In this document: piece after piece, positions 34,030 to 42,710 of the stretch
Layout of the letters: every line of letters starts with the position of its first letter
Position numbering within the stretch: position 1 is the first letter of the stretch
From: Halanaeroarchaeum sp. HSR-CO
GTDB taxonomy: Archaea; Halobacteriota; Halobacteria; Halobacteriales; Halobacteriaceae
DNA: 64,000 nucleotides
Assembly: GCF_024972755.1 (NCBI RefSeq)
Contig: NZ_CP087724.1
Span: 124,001 to 188,000 of the forward strand
Direction of reading: 5' to 3'
Translations under genes and position numbers: made by a program
The notes under the pieces: generated by a model
The model's database searches: none
What the model saw: only the letters and a program-made list of their open reading frames with translations
Told to the model about the DNA's origin: nothing

Positions 34030-34475
34030 AACGATGCGTTCTCTACGGGCACGAACGAGATGAACCAACGGCGGCAGTACCTGCGTCCGGCCGCCAGACG
34101 TGGGTGGGCACACTCCCAGCAACGAACGGACTATCGCACAACGGGTTGACCCGTGGGGAGAGAGCGTCCCGCTTGACAAGGCGGAACGCGATGACTCGCC
34201 ACGGGATGGGAGCGGTTGTGACACTGCCACGACTCCGACCGAGACGACTCCGTCGTCTTGTGGTCACGAGAGACGCTCTGCGTCTCTCGAACGACACCGT
34301 GAGAAGAGCGTACCAGCGCAGATGACGCTCACGGCCTACGAAGAGTCGAAACCCTCTGCCAGCGTTCACGAGACGATGTCTCGTGAGCCAACCAGAACCC
34401 TTGGTTCTGGTGACGACGACTGACTGGTATTCCCCATGCGTGGGAAGCCTCGCCGTTTACGGCGAGGAGGATGTC
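34030..34475 (+). mobile_element. Decayed IS200/IS605 (TnpB-type) 3' end with right-end hairpin
   Basis: No intact gene here. The frame at 34100-34423 (WGESVPLDKAERDDSPRDGS, TATTPTETTPSSCGHERRS) resembles low-complexity C-terminal tails of haloarchaeal IS1341-type TnpB proteins; upstream the frame has stops and no RuvC or zinc-finger motifs remain. The final ~30 bp, GGAAGCCTCGCCGTTTACGG plus CGAGGAGGATGTCAC, match my recollection of the subterminal hairpin and end of such elements. In Halobacterium this segment is transcribed as a sense-overlapping (omega-like) RNA. Family assignment rests on pattern memory. Confidence 0.45.
34242..34467. repeat. Chain of five perfect short-loop hairpins
   Basis: Five exact inverted repeats in 226 bp: AGACGAC-TCC-GTCGTCT (34242-34258), CGAGAGACGC-TCT-GCGTCTCTCG arms (34267-34289), TCACGAGAC-GAT-GTCTCGTGA arms (34366-34386), ACCAGAACC-CTT-GGTTCTGGT arms (34391-34411) and CCTCGCCG-TTTA-CGGCGAGG (34448-34467). 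Stems are 7-10 bp, loops 3-4 nt. This is typical of a structured RNA or ssDNA-folding transposon end. Confidence 0.7.
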
Positions 34476-34896
34476 ACTCCGGAACGAGGCCGAGTTGCAC
34501 GAGGATGCCGAATTGGTCGAAGTACCACCACGCCTCCGTCAGTTTCTCCTCGCCCATCCGGTGGATGGTCGCCCCCCTGTACTGGATCGTCTTGTTCGTC
34601 GCCGGCGTTCCGAGACCGGGCAATGGCCCCTCGTGGGTGGCGCGGGCCGTCCACTGCATGACGAACTTCTCGTCGCCGATGATGACGTCTTCGTGTGTGA
34701 CCTCGAAATTGGGAAATGCCTCGTGGTGGGCTCGCCGCCACTGTTTGAACGCTTCCCGTCCCTCGTAGTCACGTCCTTCCGGGATCAGGTGCATCACCAC
34801 GTCCTCGGCGTATATCTCGTCGATGTAGTCGAACTCGTTCTGGTTGAAGATCCGGTCCGTGGCGTCGATGATTCCCTCCCGTGTATCGATGTCCAT
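34474..34896 (-). CDS. SnoaL-like (ester cyclase/NTF2-fold) protein
   Basis: 140 residues from the ATG at 34896. NTF2/SnoaL fold: a helical start (IIDATDRIFNQNEFDYIDEI), YAEDVVMHLIPEGRDYEGRE, WTARATHEGPLPGLGTPATN, and a last strand KLTEAWWYFDQFGILVQLG. The family includes polyketide cyclases and many orphan enzymes; substrate unknown. Its TGA stop (34474-34476) lies inside the apparent transposon terminus, so the original C-terminus may have been replaced, though the length is close to the family norm. Confidence 0.75.
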   Translation of the reverse strand: MDIDTREGIIDATDRIFNQNEFDYIDEIYAEDVVMHLIPEGRDYEGREAFKQWRRAHHEAFPNFEVTHEDVIIGDEKFVMQWTARATHEGPLPGLGTPATNKTIQYRGATIHRMGEEKLTEAWWYFDQFGILVQLGLVPE

Positions 34897-35029
34897 TGGA
34901 TAACTCCCCACGTGTACGTCTAATTGACACGTAGATAATACTTTCCCGGGACCGACGACCGACGGACGTCGGGGGTCTGACCCGGCATTTTGCACGCGAA
35001 CACGTACCGACGAACTGTAACAGACCCCC

Positions 35030-36202
35030 TCAGAGCACCGTCTCGACGCCGAGATACGCCCCGTACCCGACGGCGAGCGAGAGGGCGAGCGAGCCGACCC
35101 AGGCCAACACGGTGTATCCCATCTTCGACCGGCTGACCCCGCCCGACCCGACGGCGAGACCACTCCCCACGATGGCGCTCACGATGATCTCGTTGAACGA
35201 GACGGGGATGCCGAAGAAGACCGCCACCTGTGCGATGACGAACGCCGGGATCAGCGCGGCGATGGAACGGTTCGGTCCCAGCGAGGAGTAGTCCTGTGCG
35301 ACCGCCTTGATCATCCGGGGGGCGCCGGTCCAGGAGCCCGCGAGGAGCCCGATCCCGCCACCGACGAGGACGAACTCGATCCGGATCGCCTCTCCCAGCA
35401 ATGGCAAGAGGGGGCCGACGGCCAGGCCGACCTGGCTCCCACCTGCGGAGAACGCGACTAGCGACCCGAGACCGACGAGGAACCGCCGCTGGGCCGCCGC
35501 GACACCCCTGCCGACGTCCCACCGGACCACCGCGGCCACCAGCAGCGCGAACACGACGCCGGCGACGGCCTCGACGAGGGGGGCGCCGCCGACCAGCGCC
35601 TGTGCGATCGCGGCCGCGATGGACCGTTCTCCCGCGGGCGGTCCGAGCACCACGAAGCGAACGTTCGCGAGGACCAGTCCGACGACGCCAGCGAGCGCCG
35701 GGATCGTCACGCGGTCCCGGGTCGTCCGTCGGAGGAGCCGCGCCGTGGCGAACGCCACGCCACCGCCCAGGAAGGGGGTGCCGACCCACAGCGCGAGGAT
35801 CTGACGATACTTCGCCCAGGCGGGGTCTCCGCCCATCGCCAGTCCGACGCCGACGACGGCGCCCGTGACGGTGAACGCCGTGGCGATTGGATAGCCCGCG
35901 AAGACGCCGATGGCGACCAGGGTGGCGCCGGTGATGAGCGCGACCGTCGCCGCGAGCGGCGACAGGGTCACGTTGTGGATCAACTCGGCACCGATGGCCT
36001 CGGAGACGTTGGCGCCCTGTAACACGGCTCCCGCGAAACCGAGGATACCCACGTAAAAGCCCGCTCGCATCACCGAGATGGCGTTCGCCCCCACCGCCGG
36101 AGCGAACGGCGTCGACCCGGAGGAGCCAGCACCGATGGCCCAGGCCATGAACAGGCTCGCTGAGGCGGCGACGAGAATCGTCACGAGTCCGGTGCTGATC
36201 AT
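35030..36202 (-). CDS. PiT-family inorganic phosphate transporter
   Basis: 390 residues, about 10-11 membrane helices. PiT repeats are visible: AIGAGSSGSTPFAPAVGANAIS near the N-terminus (PiT loop with GAN) and FVIAQVAVFFGIPVSFNEII in the second half. PiT carriers import phosphate-metal complexes driven by H+ or Na+. The DUF5828-like gene downstream is on the same strand but separate families, so no PhoU-like partner is seen here. Confidence 0.85.
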   Translation of the reverse strand: MISTGLVTILVAASASLFMAWAIGAGSSGSTPFAPAVGANAISVMRAGFYVGILGFAGAVLQGANVSEAIGAELIHNVTLSPLAATVALITGATLVAIGVFAGYPIATAFTVTGAVVGVGLAMGGDPAWAKYRQILALWVGTPFLGGGVAFATARLLRRTTRDRVTIPALAGVVGLVLANVRFVVLGPPAGERSIAAAIAQALVGGAPLVEAVAGVVFALLVAAVVRWDVGRGVAAAQRRFLVGLGSLVAFSAGGSQVGLAVGPLLPLLGEAIRIEFVLVGGGIGLLAGSWTGAPRMIKAVAQDYSSLGPNRSIAALIPAFVIAQVAVFFGIPVSFNEIIVSAIVGSGLAVGSGGVSRSKMGYTVLAWVGSLALSLAVGYGAYLGVETVL

Positions 36203-36248
36203 TACAATCGGCCTTGCCCCCGTCGATAAAGAGCCTGGCGGACCGCGT

Positions 36249-36950
36249 TCAGTTACGCGTCGCCGTCGGATCGGCGTCGTCCTGTTCGATTTCCCCCTCC
36301 GAGACCTCCGCTCCCTCCGCGGCTTCGACGTTCTCGACCACCTTCTCGGTGTCGACGTGCCAGCGATCGAAGTCCTCCTCGTAGGAGTAGAGGTGGTCTC
36401 TGACCGAGTCTTTGCACTCCTCGTCGTTGATGTTCACTTCGAAGACGAACTCCTCCTGGCTGCGGACACGCTGGATGTTCGCCGAGATCAACTCGTTGTC
36501 GAAGTAGTACGGGGCGACCTGGGTCATGACCTTCCGGTAGACCGTGTCCTCGACCTTACGGAGGGCCTTCCTGCTTGCCGTGTCGGCCGCCCGGGCGACG
36601 TAATCGAGGGAATCCTGCCACTTCTCGACGGCGCTCTCCGTGTCGTCTTCTTCCAGATGCTCGTAGGACTCCGACAATCGCTCACCCGCCGTCTGGAGGT
36701 CCTCGTCGGCCGTCTTCCCCGCCTGTTCTCCCTCCCCCTCGGTCACGGAGGCCTGTTCGGCGGTCTTCTCGCTGACTTCGGCTTCGATGCGCTCGTGCAT
36801 CTTGGGCCGCCACTCGGTCCACGCGTCGAACTGGTCGGGAGACGCCTCGTGGGCACCCGTCTCTCTGAGCGCCTTCGTGATGCGCTCGCCGTGCTCGACG
36901 ACGTCCTCCCACGTCCCTCGGGCGACGAACCCGGATAGCCGTTCCTCCAT
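36249..36950 (-). CDS. Conserved haloarchaeal protein (DUF5828-like)
   Basis: 233 residues, strongly acidic, beginning MEERLSGFVARGTWEDVVEH. Mostly helical with a charged, Gln/Glu-rich central region (EKTAEQASVTEGEGEQAGKT) and a conserved-looking core, YRKVMTQVAPYYFDNELISA. No catalytic motif or membrane helix. I match it to DUF5828 from memory. Located 46 bp upstream of nothing on its strand; probably its own transcript. Confidence 0.6.
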   Translation of the reverse strand: MEERLSGFVARGTWEDVVEHGERITKALRETGAHEASPDQFDAWTEWRPKMHERIEAEVSEKTAEQASVTEGEGEQAGKTADEDLQTAGERLSESYEHLEEDDTESAVEKWQDSLDYVARAADTASRKALRKVEDTVYRKVMTQVAPYYFDNELISANIQRVRSQEEFVFEVNINDEECKDSVRDHLYSYEEDFDRWHVDTEKVVENVEAAEGAEVSEGEIEQDDADPTATRN

Positions 36951-36991
36951 CGTGGGTGCCTATCTCGGCAGGGAATTTACGTCTTTCCGAC

Positions 36992-37204
36992 TCAGCGACC
37001 GTACGTGAGTGCAGTGGCCCATTCGTCCAGGCGGGATTTGATCTTGCCGAGGGCGACGACGTGGTGTGAGACGGCCTTGAGGTCCCGTTCGTCGACCTCG
37101 ATACGGTCGCCGTCCCACGGATTGGTGCCGCGACCACTCGAGATATCGACCGCGGTGCTCATCGAACAGCGTCCGCAGTGTTCGACATCGTCATTAGTTC
37201 CCAT
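36992..37204 (-). CDS. Small conserved-type protein (70 aa), unknown
   Basis: The preferred start is 37204 (MGTNDDVEHCGRCSMSTAVD): a TATA-like ATAAATAT on the minus strand at 37271-37278 rules out the longer start at 37288. An alternative start is the ATG at 37162. A CxxC pair (CGRC) sits near the N-terminus and the C-terminal half is a helix, HHVVALGKIKSRLDEWATAL. Divergent from the next gene. Function unknown. Confidence 0.55.
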   Translation of the reverse strand: MGTNDDVEHCGRCSMSTAVDISSGRGTNPWDGDRIEVDERDLKAVSHHVVALGKIKSRLDEWATALTYGR

Positions 37205-37354
37205 GGTATCTTCTATCGTTCTTTCGAGCGCCGGTCGGATAACGGTTTCGCGGGTTCCGGGCTCCAACGGATATTTATCTCGGGCCACCCTTGCGAATGG
37301 TATGAATTATCACGATAGATCGCCGGCCCTCGGCCCACGGCGGGTGAGTGCCCG

Positions 37355-37936
37355 ATGAGCGAGCAACTGCCGGCGGACATCCCGGACTGGGAGGACGAAT
37401 ACCTGGACCGTGTCTCCGACCGGATCATGTACAACTACGACCTGGAGAAGGACGTGGCCGTTCACGGCGAGTCGTTCGACCTCGCGGGATCGATGCGCAT
37501 CGAGAGCGAGAAGCACTTCTTTCACCCCGCGCTCAACTACGCAAACCACGAGTCCCGGGAGTACCTCTATGCCCGTCGACAGGAATCCGTCTCGGTCGCC
37601 GACCTCGAGGCCCTCGTCGAGGTGGCCCACGATATCGCCGAGGAGCGAGTCGAACACACGGACACGCACTTCAGTACCGACGTCACCGTCGTCCTCGTCG
37701 TGCCGGCACTCGACCCCGACGTCGACGAGTTCGTCTCCGGCTTTTCGGATCGGACCCTCCTCAAATTCGGGTTCAATGGCCACTACGAGATCAATCTCGT
37801 GGTCGCCGCGCCGGATCGGCGGGAGATCACCGCGAGCGAGAACGCGGACGTCTGGCAGGCGTTCCAGACCTGGGAACCCATCGAGACCGAAGAACCAGGC
37901 CTCTTCCAGTTGATCACCCGACGGCTACAGATCTGA
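37355..37936 (+). CDS. Conserved haloarchaeal protein of unknown function
   Basis: 193 residues, MSEQLPADIPDWEDEYLDRV at the N-terminus. Mixed alpha/beta with no membrane helix; strands such as DVTVVLVVPALDPDVDEF and FNGHYEINLVVAAPDRREI suggest a single globular domain. I recall similar proteins under DUF8052 but cannot check. It begins ~150 bp from the divergent 70-residue gene and shares that intergenic region. Confidence 0.6.
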   Translation: MSEQLPADIPDWEDEYLDRVSDRIMYNYDLEKDVAVHGESFDLAGSMRIESEKHFFHPALNYANHESREYLYARRQESVSVADLEALVEVAHDIAEERVEHTDTHFSTDVTVVLVVPALDPDVDEFVSGFSDRTLLKFGFNGHYEINLVVAAPDRREITASENADVWQAFQTWEPIETEEPGLFQLITRRLQI

Positions 37937-38061
37937 ACGGGACGAACTCGCCGCTTTTCCCGTCGGTTTCCGGCCGACGATCGCTCTCGAGGTGCTAGGG
38001 CCGCTGTCTCCTGGTAGTGCAGTGGCTAGCGAAGCGGATAAAAGAAAAGCGAACGCGTCAG

Positions 38062-39840
38062 TTAGTCCGCGTCTTCTGCGCCGCCGTCCGCGGCGACGGC
38101 CCCGGAACGAACCGAATCGAGATTACGGTACCCGATGCGAAGCAGCGAGAGTCCCAGTACGACCAGGACCAGCGCGATGCCGATCTGCACCGCGATCGAC
38201 ACCTGGGCGAACAGTCCCTGCCCCGCGAGGCCGCCCTGGATGAACCCTTGATAGAGGTTCGTGTACAGCGAGAGGTACAGCAACGCGCTCACCGTGATGA
38301 CGAACATCACGGCCATCGGAACACCGGTGCTCATCAACTGCTTCGAGCGGTCCCAGTTCGCCAGCCAGACGGTGGCCGTGAGCAGCGCCAGCGCAGCGAG
38401 CATCTGGTTCGCCCCGCCGAACAGCGGCCAGAGCGTGCTCCAGGTCCCACTCGCGACGAGCAAGAATGCGGCGACGCTCTGGACGCCTGAGCTGACGTAC
38501 TTGTTGGTCACGGTCTGCTGGGTCGAGGTCGTGGGCGTCCCGACGACCTCCTCGAGCATGTAGCGACCGAGACGCAACGCGGTGTCCGTCGACGTGAGCA
38601 GGAAGCTCACCATGACCAGCGCCATGAACGGGGCACCGAAGCTCTGGGGGATACCCACCGTGCTCAGGATGATGCCGCCACCCGTCGCGAAGTTGGGCAG
38701 CGCACCGCCGACACCGCCACCAGCGGCGGTTCCGGCCAGACCGGCGACACCGAGGGTGATGAGCGCCGTGGTGGCGAGGAGCCCCTCACCGAGCATCCCA
38801 CCGTAGCCGATGAGTCGGGCGTCGGTCTCGCGGTTGAGCTGTTTGGCCGTGGTCCCCGAGGAGACCAGCGAGTGGAACCCGGAGATGGTCCCACACGCGA
38901 TGGTCACGAAGAGGATCGGGAACAGTGGCTGAGCGTACTCGCCGGCCATGAAGCCGGTGTACATGGAGATTTGCATCTCCAGCGTGGCGGGTTCGGCGAC
39001 GAGGAACGTCCCGACGATGACCGCGAGGAGGGTCCCGCCAACACCGGTGTACAACAGGAACGACGAGAGGTAGTCACGTGGTTGAAGCAACATCCACACC
39101 GGCAACACCGACGCGATGAACGCGTAGACGATGATGATGGGGACCCACAGCGAGACGTTCCCGTTGACGATCGTCGGGAGGAACGCGGGTGCGGTCTCGG
39201 CGGTGGAGAGGACGATCGGGTTCTGGATGCCGACCCAGACGCCGACGAACACGGCCGCGACGAATGCCACCGTACCGGGGATGAACGGCAGGTTCAACTG
39301 GTACAGGTAGACGCCGAACACCAGCGCCAGGGCGATGTAGATCAGGCTGGCCGTCGCGGCGCTCGGGTACGCGTCGAAGACCACGCCGACCACGAAGGCG
39401 AAGACCGCCACCACGAGGATAATGGTCAGGAACGCGAACCAGAGCAACATGTTCTTGCCGCGATCACCGACGTATTCGCCGATGATGTAGCCGATCGACT
39501 TCCCCTCGTGTCGGATGCTGCCCGACAGGGAGACGAAGTCGTGGACCGATCCCATCAACGGATTACCGATGCCGATCCACAGCAGGGCGGGGAGCCATCC
39601 CCACCAGGCGGCCGCCGTGATCGGCCCCACGATGGGGGCTCCACCGGCGATACTCGAATAGTGGTGTCCGAGCAATACTGGTTTCTTTGCGGGTACATAC
39701 TCTTGTCCGTCTTCGTACTTGTGTGCGGGTGTCTCCTGGGCGTCGTCGAGCTCGACGAAACGCGCAAGGTATCTCGAGTATCCGAGATACGCGACCGTGA
39801 AGATCGCGAGCACTATGAGCACCAGCCATATTGCCTGCAT
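38062..39840 (-). CDS. cstA: Carbon starvation protein CstA family (peptide/pyruvate transporter)
   Basis: 592 residues from the ATG at 39840, with ~16 membrane helices. CstA landmarks: GHHYSSIAGGAPIVGPITAA, GVVFDAYPSAATA, CGTISGFHSLVSSGTTAKQL and ALRLGRYMLEEVVG. Bacterial members import peptides or pyruvate. Promoter candidate TTTAAG on the minus strand at 39877-39884, ~40 bp upstream. The last helix is followed by a short acidic tail. Confidence 0.9.
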   Translation of the reverse strand: MQAIWLVLIVLAIFTVAYLGYSRYLARFVELDDAQETPAHKYEDGQEYVPAKKPVLLGHHYSSIAGGAPIVGPITAAAWWGWLPALLWIGIGNPLMGSVHDFVSLSGSIRHEGKSIGYIIGEYVGDRGKNMLLWFAFLTIILVVAVFAFVVGVVFDAYPSAATASLIYIALALVFGVYLYQLNLPFIPGTVAFVAAVFVGVWVGIQNPIVLSTAETAPAFLPTIVNGNVSLWVPIIIVYAFIASVLPVWMLLQPRDYLSSFLLYTGVGGTLLAVIVGTFLVAEPATLEMQISMYTGFMAGEYAQPLFPILFVTIACGTISGFHSLVSSGTTAKQLNRETDARLIGYGGMLGEGLLATTALITLGVAGLAGTAAGGGVGGALPNFATGGGIILSTVGIPQSFGAPFMALVMVSFLLTSTDTALRLGRYMLEEVVGTPTTSTQQTVTNKYVSSGVQSVAAFLLVASGTWSTLWPLFGGANQMLAALALLTATVWLANWDRSKQLMSTGVPMAVMFVITVSALLYLSLYTNLYQGFIQGGLAGQGLFAQVSIAVQIGIALVLVVLGLSLLRIGYRNLDSVRSGAVAADGGAEDAD

Positions 39841-40153
39841 GGTATGGAACCTCACGCCGGGCTAAGTACCAGCTTCACTTAAAGATTTGTAGACAACAAT
39901 AATTACTGTCCGAATTCAGTGGTGTCGCACCGCTCATCGGACACACCATCGGCGCAGTACCGTCGTCCGATATTGCACGGGACGGTCCCGACTGCGGTCG
40001 GAACCTATCAGTGCGATGTACTGTTGCCGGCCGGTCCAGCTACCGTCCGTCTATCGACGTGGTGGCACTCGCGGTCTGGCGTCTCTGTGTCATGGAGTGA
40101 CGGCCATAATGCTTTGGGTATTTCGGTGGCGGACGGACCCGGGTCGCTGGGGA
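39841..40153. other. Intergenic region, cstA promoter and 3' end of the Get3-like gene
   Basis: 313 bp. The left third is AT-rich (39875-39910, including ACAACAATAATTAC) and should contain the cstA promoter. The rest has no convincing gene or repeat. Confidence 0.4.
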
Positions 40154-41128
40154 TTACGGTTCCGCTGCCGTTTCGACCCCGACGCCGATGTCGAGTTCGG
40201 CGGCCACGTCGTCGAGGAGTTCGTCTCTGATCTCCTCGACCCTCGATTCGATGGTCGCGACCACCGGTCGGTCGAAGTCGGCTCGAATCCGTCCGATACG
40301 TTCTCGCTCCGTAGCCACACGGTCGCGGAGATATCGGGCGCCGACGCCCGTCTCGTCCTCGTCCGGTGCCGGGGTGATCTTGTTGATGACCAGTCCATCG
40401 ACCGCGATACCGTACTCGTCCAGTTGTTCGATGGCCCGTTCGGTCTCCCGCATGGACAGGTCGTCTGGATTCATGACGAGGTAGAACGCGGACTGGTTTC
40501 GCAGCTTCTCGCCGGCGAACTCGAACTTCTCCTTGCGCTCCTTGAGATGGGCGATGATCGGGTCCGTCTCGGCTCGTTGGCGCGCCTTCTTCTCGCCGAT
40601 GGCGGCCTTCTCGAAGAGGTCGATGCTCTTCGCTCGCTTGTCGATGAGGCGGTCGATCCAGTCCTCGAGGAACGCGGGCAACGAGAGCAGACGCAACGTT
40701 CCACCGGTCGGTGAGGTGTCGAAGACGACCCGGTCGAAGTCGTCGGCCTCGCGCATCACCTGGATGAACCGGTCGAAGAGGGCTGCCTCGTACGCACCGG
40801 GCGTCTTGTGCGCGAGTTCGATCTGACTGTTGATCGCGTTCACGATGGACGGGCTGACCTGGTCGGCCATCCGCTGTTTGATCTCCATGAGGTGGGCTTG
40901 CACCTCGTCCTCGGGATCGATCTCCATCGCGTAGAGGTTCTCGACGCCCTGGACGGACGACGGTTCGTCGTCGAACTGCTGACCGAAGACGTCCGAGGTG
41001 CTGTGCGCCGGGTCCGTCGAGACGAGCAGGGTTCGGAGGCCCGCACGGGCGTTCTTCAACCCGTACGCACTCGAGACGGTCGTCTTGCCCACTCCTCCCT
41101 TGCCGCCGAAGAAGACGAATTTCTCCAT
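40154..41128 (-). CDS. ArsA/Get3 (TRC40)-type ATPase
   Basis: 324 residues. Deviant Walker A FFGGKGGVGKTTVSSAYGL, switch region VVFDTSPTGGTLRLLSLP and NKITPAP are diagnostic of the ArsA/Get3 family. A single ATPase half is present, so it would work as a homodimer like eukaryotic Get3, which hands tail-anchored membrane proteins to the membrane. The CxxC pair of eukaryotic Get3 is absent. It lies one base after the stop of a small conserved gene, so the two are co-transcribed. Confidence 0.88.
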   Translation of the reverse strand: MEKFVFFGGKGGVGKTTVSSAYGLKNARAGLRTLLVSTDPAHSTSDVFGQQFDDEPSSVQGVENLYAMEIDPEDEVQAHLMEIKQRMADQVSPSIVNAINSQIELAHKTPGAYEAALFDRFIQVMREADDFDRVVFDTSPTGGTLRLLSLPAFLEDWIDRLIDKRAKSIDLFEKAAIGEKKARQRAETDPIIAHLKERKEKFEFAGEKLRNQSAFYLVMNPDDLSMRETERAIEQLDEYGIAVDGLVINKITPAPDEDETGVGARYLRDRVATERERIGRIRADFDRPVVATIESRVEEIRDELLDDVAAELDIGVGVETAAEP

Positions 41129-41129
41129 T

Positions 41130-41426
41130 TTAGAAGTGGTACTGTTGTCCGGCGCGTTCGATCATCGATTCGCGGTCCCACATGCGGCGTTCGAACTTCT
41201 CGAAGTCCTCGCCGATGTACGGGAGCAACTCGACCGTGTAGTAGGAGACCGGACTCGGGATGCCGAAGGCGTCGGCGAACATCCCGAAGAAGAGTTCGTC
41301 TTCGATGTCTTCTGCCTCCTTCTCTATTTTCTCCGTTGCCGGATGCTCGATCATCCCGTGCCAGAGGCCGTGGGCCCACTCCCTCGCGACCTCGCGTGCC
41401 TTCGCGAACTGTTCGTGGATGGTCAT
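41130..41426 (-). CDS. Small protein co-encoded with the Get3-like ATPase
   Basis: 98 residues from the ATG at 41426: MTIHEQFAKAREVAREWAHG, then EKIEKEAEDIEDELFFGMFA and IPSPVSYYTVELLPYIGEDF. Soluble, mostly helical, acidic. Not recognised as a known family. Separated from the ATPase by one base, hence translational coupling; a role as cofactor or client adaptor is inferred purely from that. Confidence 0.65.
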   Translation of the reverse strand: MTIHEQFAKAREVAREWAHGLWHGMIEHPATEKIEKEAEDIEDELFFGMFADAFGIPSPVSYYTVELLPYIGEDFEKFERRMWDRESMIERAGQQYHF

Positions 41427-41558
41427 ACTGGGGAGTATTGGTACAAACGCGCATAAATGCGTGGGTCGGGTCGGCATGGGACACAATATCGCCAGGGGAG
41501 GACGCCTCGGTCACACCGACCGGCTCCATCGGCCGTCCGGTCGTCGATTCGCGCTTCT

Positions 41559-41777
41559 TTAGCAGGCACAACCGCCCGAATCCGGACGCCGCTCGAACCG
41601 CATCTCTTGGCCGCACTCCGGACAGGTCGGTGTCCCCTCGCCGTCGTACTCGACGTCCCTGATGCGAACGGAACAGTCGTCACACCAGTAGGCCCCCTTC
41701 GACTGGGGGCGCTGGGACGCCTCCCGGTCCGGCCCCATCTCGGAAACGACGTCCGATACTGTGTCAAGCAGTCCCAT
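41559..41777 (-). CDS. Zinc-ribbon microprotein (72 aa)
   Basis: MGLLDTVSDVVSEMGPDREA leads into a zinc ribbon formed by WCDDCSVRI and TCPECGQEMRF; the tail ends GGCAC. The N-terminal helix is amphipathic. Matches the general haloarchaeal FxxA/CPxCG small-protein type. It is followed downstream (toward lower coordinates) by the small partner of Get3, 132 bp away. Function unknown. Confidence 0.7.
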   Translation of the reverse strand: MGLLDTVSDVVSEMGPDREASQRPQSKGAYWCDDCSVRIRDVEYDGEGTPTCPECGQEMRFERRPDSGGCAC

Positions 41778-41841
41778 GACGAATGGTAACGTCCCGAAAG
41801 AATAAATCCGCTCGGGTATCGGCGGGTCCCGCGGCCAACGC

Positions 41842-42249
41842 TTACACCTCCTCGTCGATGGCCCGCAAGGCGCGTTTCAGCTCTCCCCGACGCTTCCACG
41901 CGGCGATGCGGTCGGTCACCGACGCGAACGGGAGCCCGAGGCTGACCGTCGAGTCCATCGTCAGGAGCGACCCCTCGTCCGCCGGCGTCACCACGAGCGT
42001 CGTCTCCATGGTCTCGAAGGGACCGGCATCGCCGAGCTGTTCGTACTCGTAGCCATCGTCCGTCTTGTTGAACGTGAAGACCACCTCCATTCCGCCACCC
42101 CGGGCGAAGACCCTGGTTTCGTCGCCAGTTTCCTCGATGTCGAGGGCCGAGAACGTGCCCTCTGCGTCGATGATGGTCATCGGGTCCAGCGTATCGAGGA
42201 CGGACGCCGGCGGGTCCCCGACCCGCCGGGTCGCCGACACGGTTCGCAT
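41842..42249 (-). CDS. SRPBCC-fold protein (CoxG/polyketide cyclase-like)
   Basis: 135 residues starting MRTVSATRRVGDPPASVLDT, with beta-strand pattern TFSALDIEETGDETRVFARG and MEVVFTFNKTDDGYEYEQLG and a long C-terminal helix WKRRGELKRALRAIDEE. This is the haloarchaeal SRPBCC family with a hydrophobic ligand pocket. Substrate unknown. The next gene downstream on the same strand is the zinc-ribbon protein. Confidence 0.7.
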   Translation of the reverse strand: MRTVSATRRVGDPPASVLDTLDPMTIIDAEGTFSALDIEETGDETRVFARGGGMEVVFTFNKTDDGYEYEQLGDAGPFETMETTLVVTPADEGSLLTMDSTVSLGLPFASVTDRIAAWKRRGELKRALRAIDEEV

Positions 42250-42274
42250 ACCAACATCCTCCAGGAGCGACCAC

Positions 42275-42601
42275 TTATCCCTGTTGGGTGGCGATGGGGA
42301 TGCTCACGGCGAGGAGCAACAGGATGCCCGCAAGGATGGCATAGAACAGACGCTGGATACGCAACTCGGGTGAGATCTCTGCTCTGAGGTCGGGCCGAAC
42401 GGTGTGGACGAGTCGCCAGTACCCAGCCACGACCACCCCGAGGAAGCCGATCGACAACACGACGATGGAGGGGACCAGGGACAGCCCGTACTCCTGCAAG
42501 TAGATGGGGCCGATGGAGAACAGGAGCATGAACGCCAGGGCGGCCGTGACGACCCATGGAAACGGGTCGACCGGATCTCCGTCGCGATTCCTGACCGGCA
42601 T
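42275..42601 (-). CDS. Small membrane protein (108 aa), unknown
   Basis: From the ATG at 42601: MPVRNRDGDPVDPFPWVVTA. Three membrane helices (VVTAALAFMLLFSIGPIYL, LVPSIVVLSIGFLGVVVAGY, LFYAILAGILLLLAVSIPIA) separated by short charged loops. An open frame extends upstream to 42676 but that part is arginine-rich and unlikely. It precedes the SRPBCC gene by 25 bp on the same strand. No family recognised. Confidence 0.6.
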   Translation of the reverse strand: MPVRNRDGDPVDPFPWVVTAALAFMLLFSIGPIYLQEYGLSLVPSIVVLSIGFLGVVVAGYWRLVHTVRPDLRAEISPELRIQRLFYAILAGILLLLAVSIPIATQQG

Positions 42602-42710
42602 AGATATGATACTCGTCCAATAGGCAAAGCCGTTTCGCGGCCGGCAGAGCGAGCGATATCCACGGTGACAGTCCATACGTTTAATTTGACCGCCCGGTCA
42701 TTCGGCGCAT

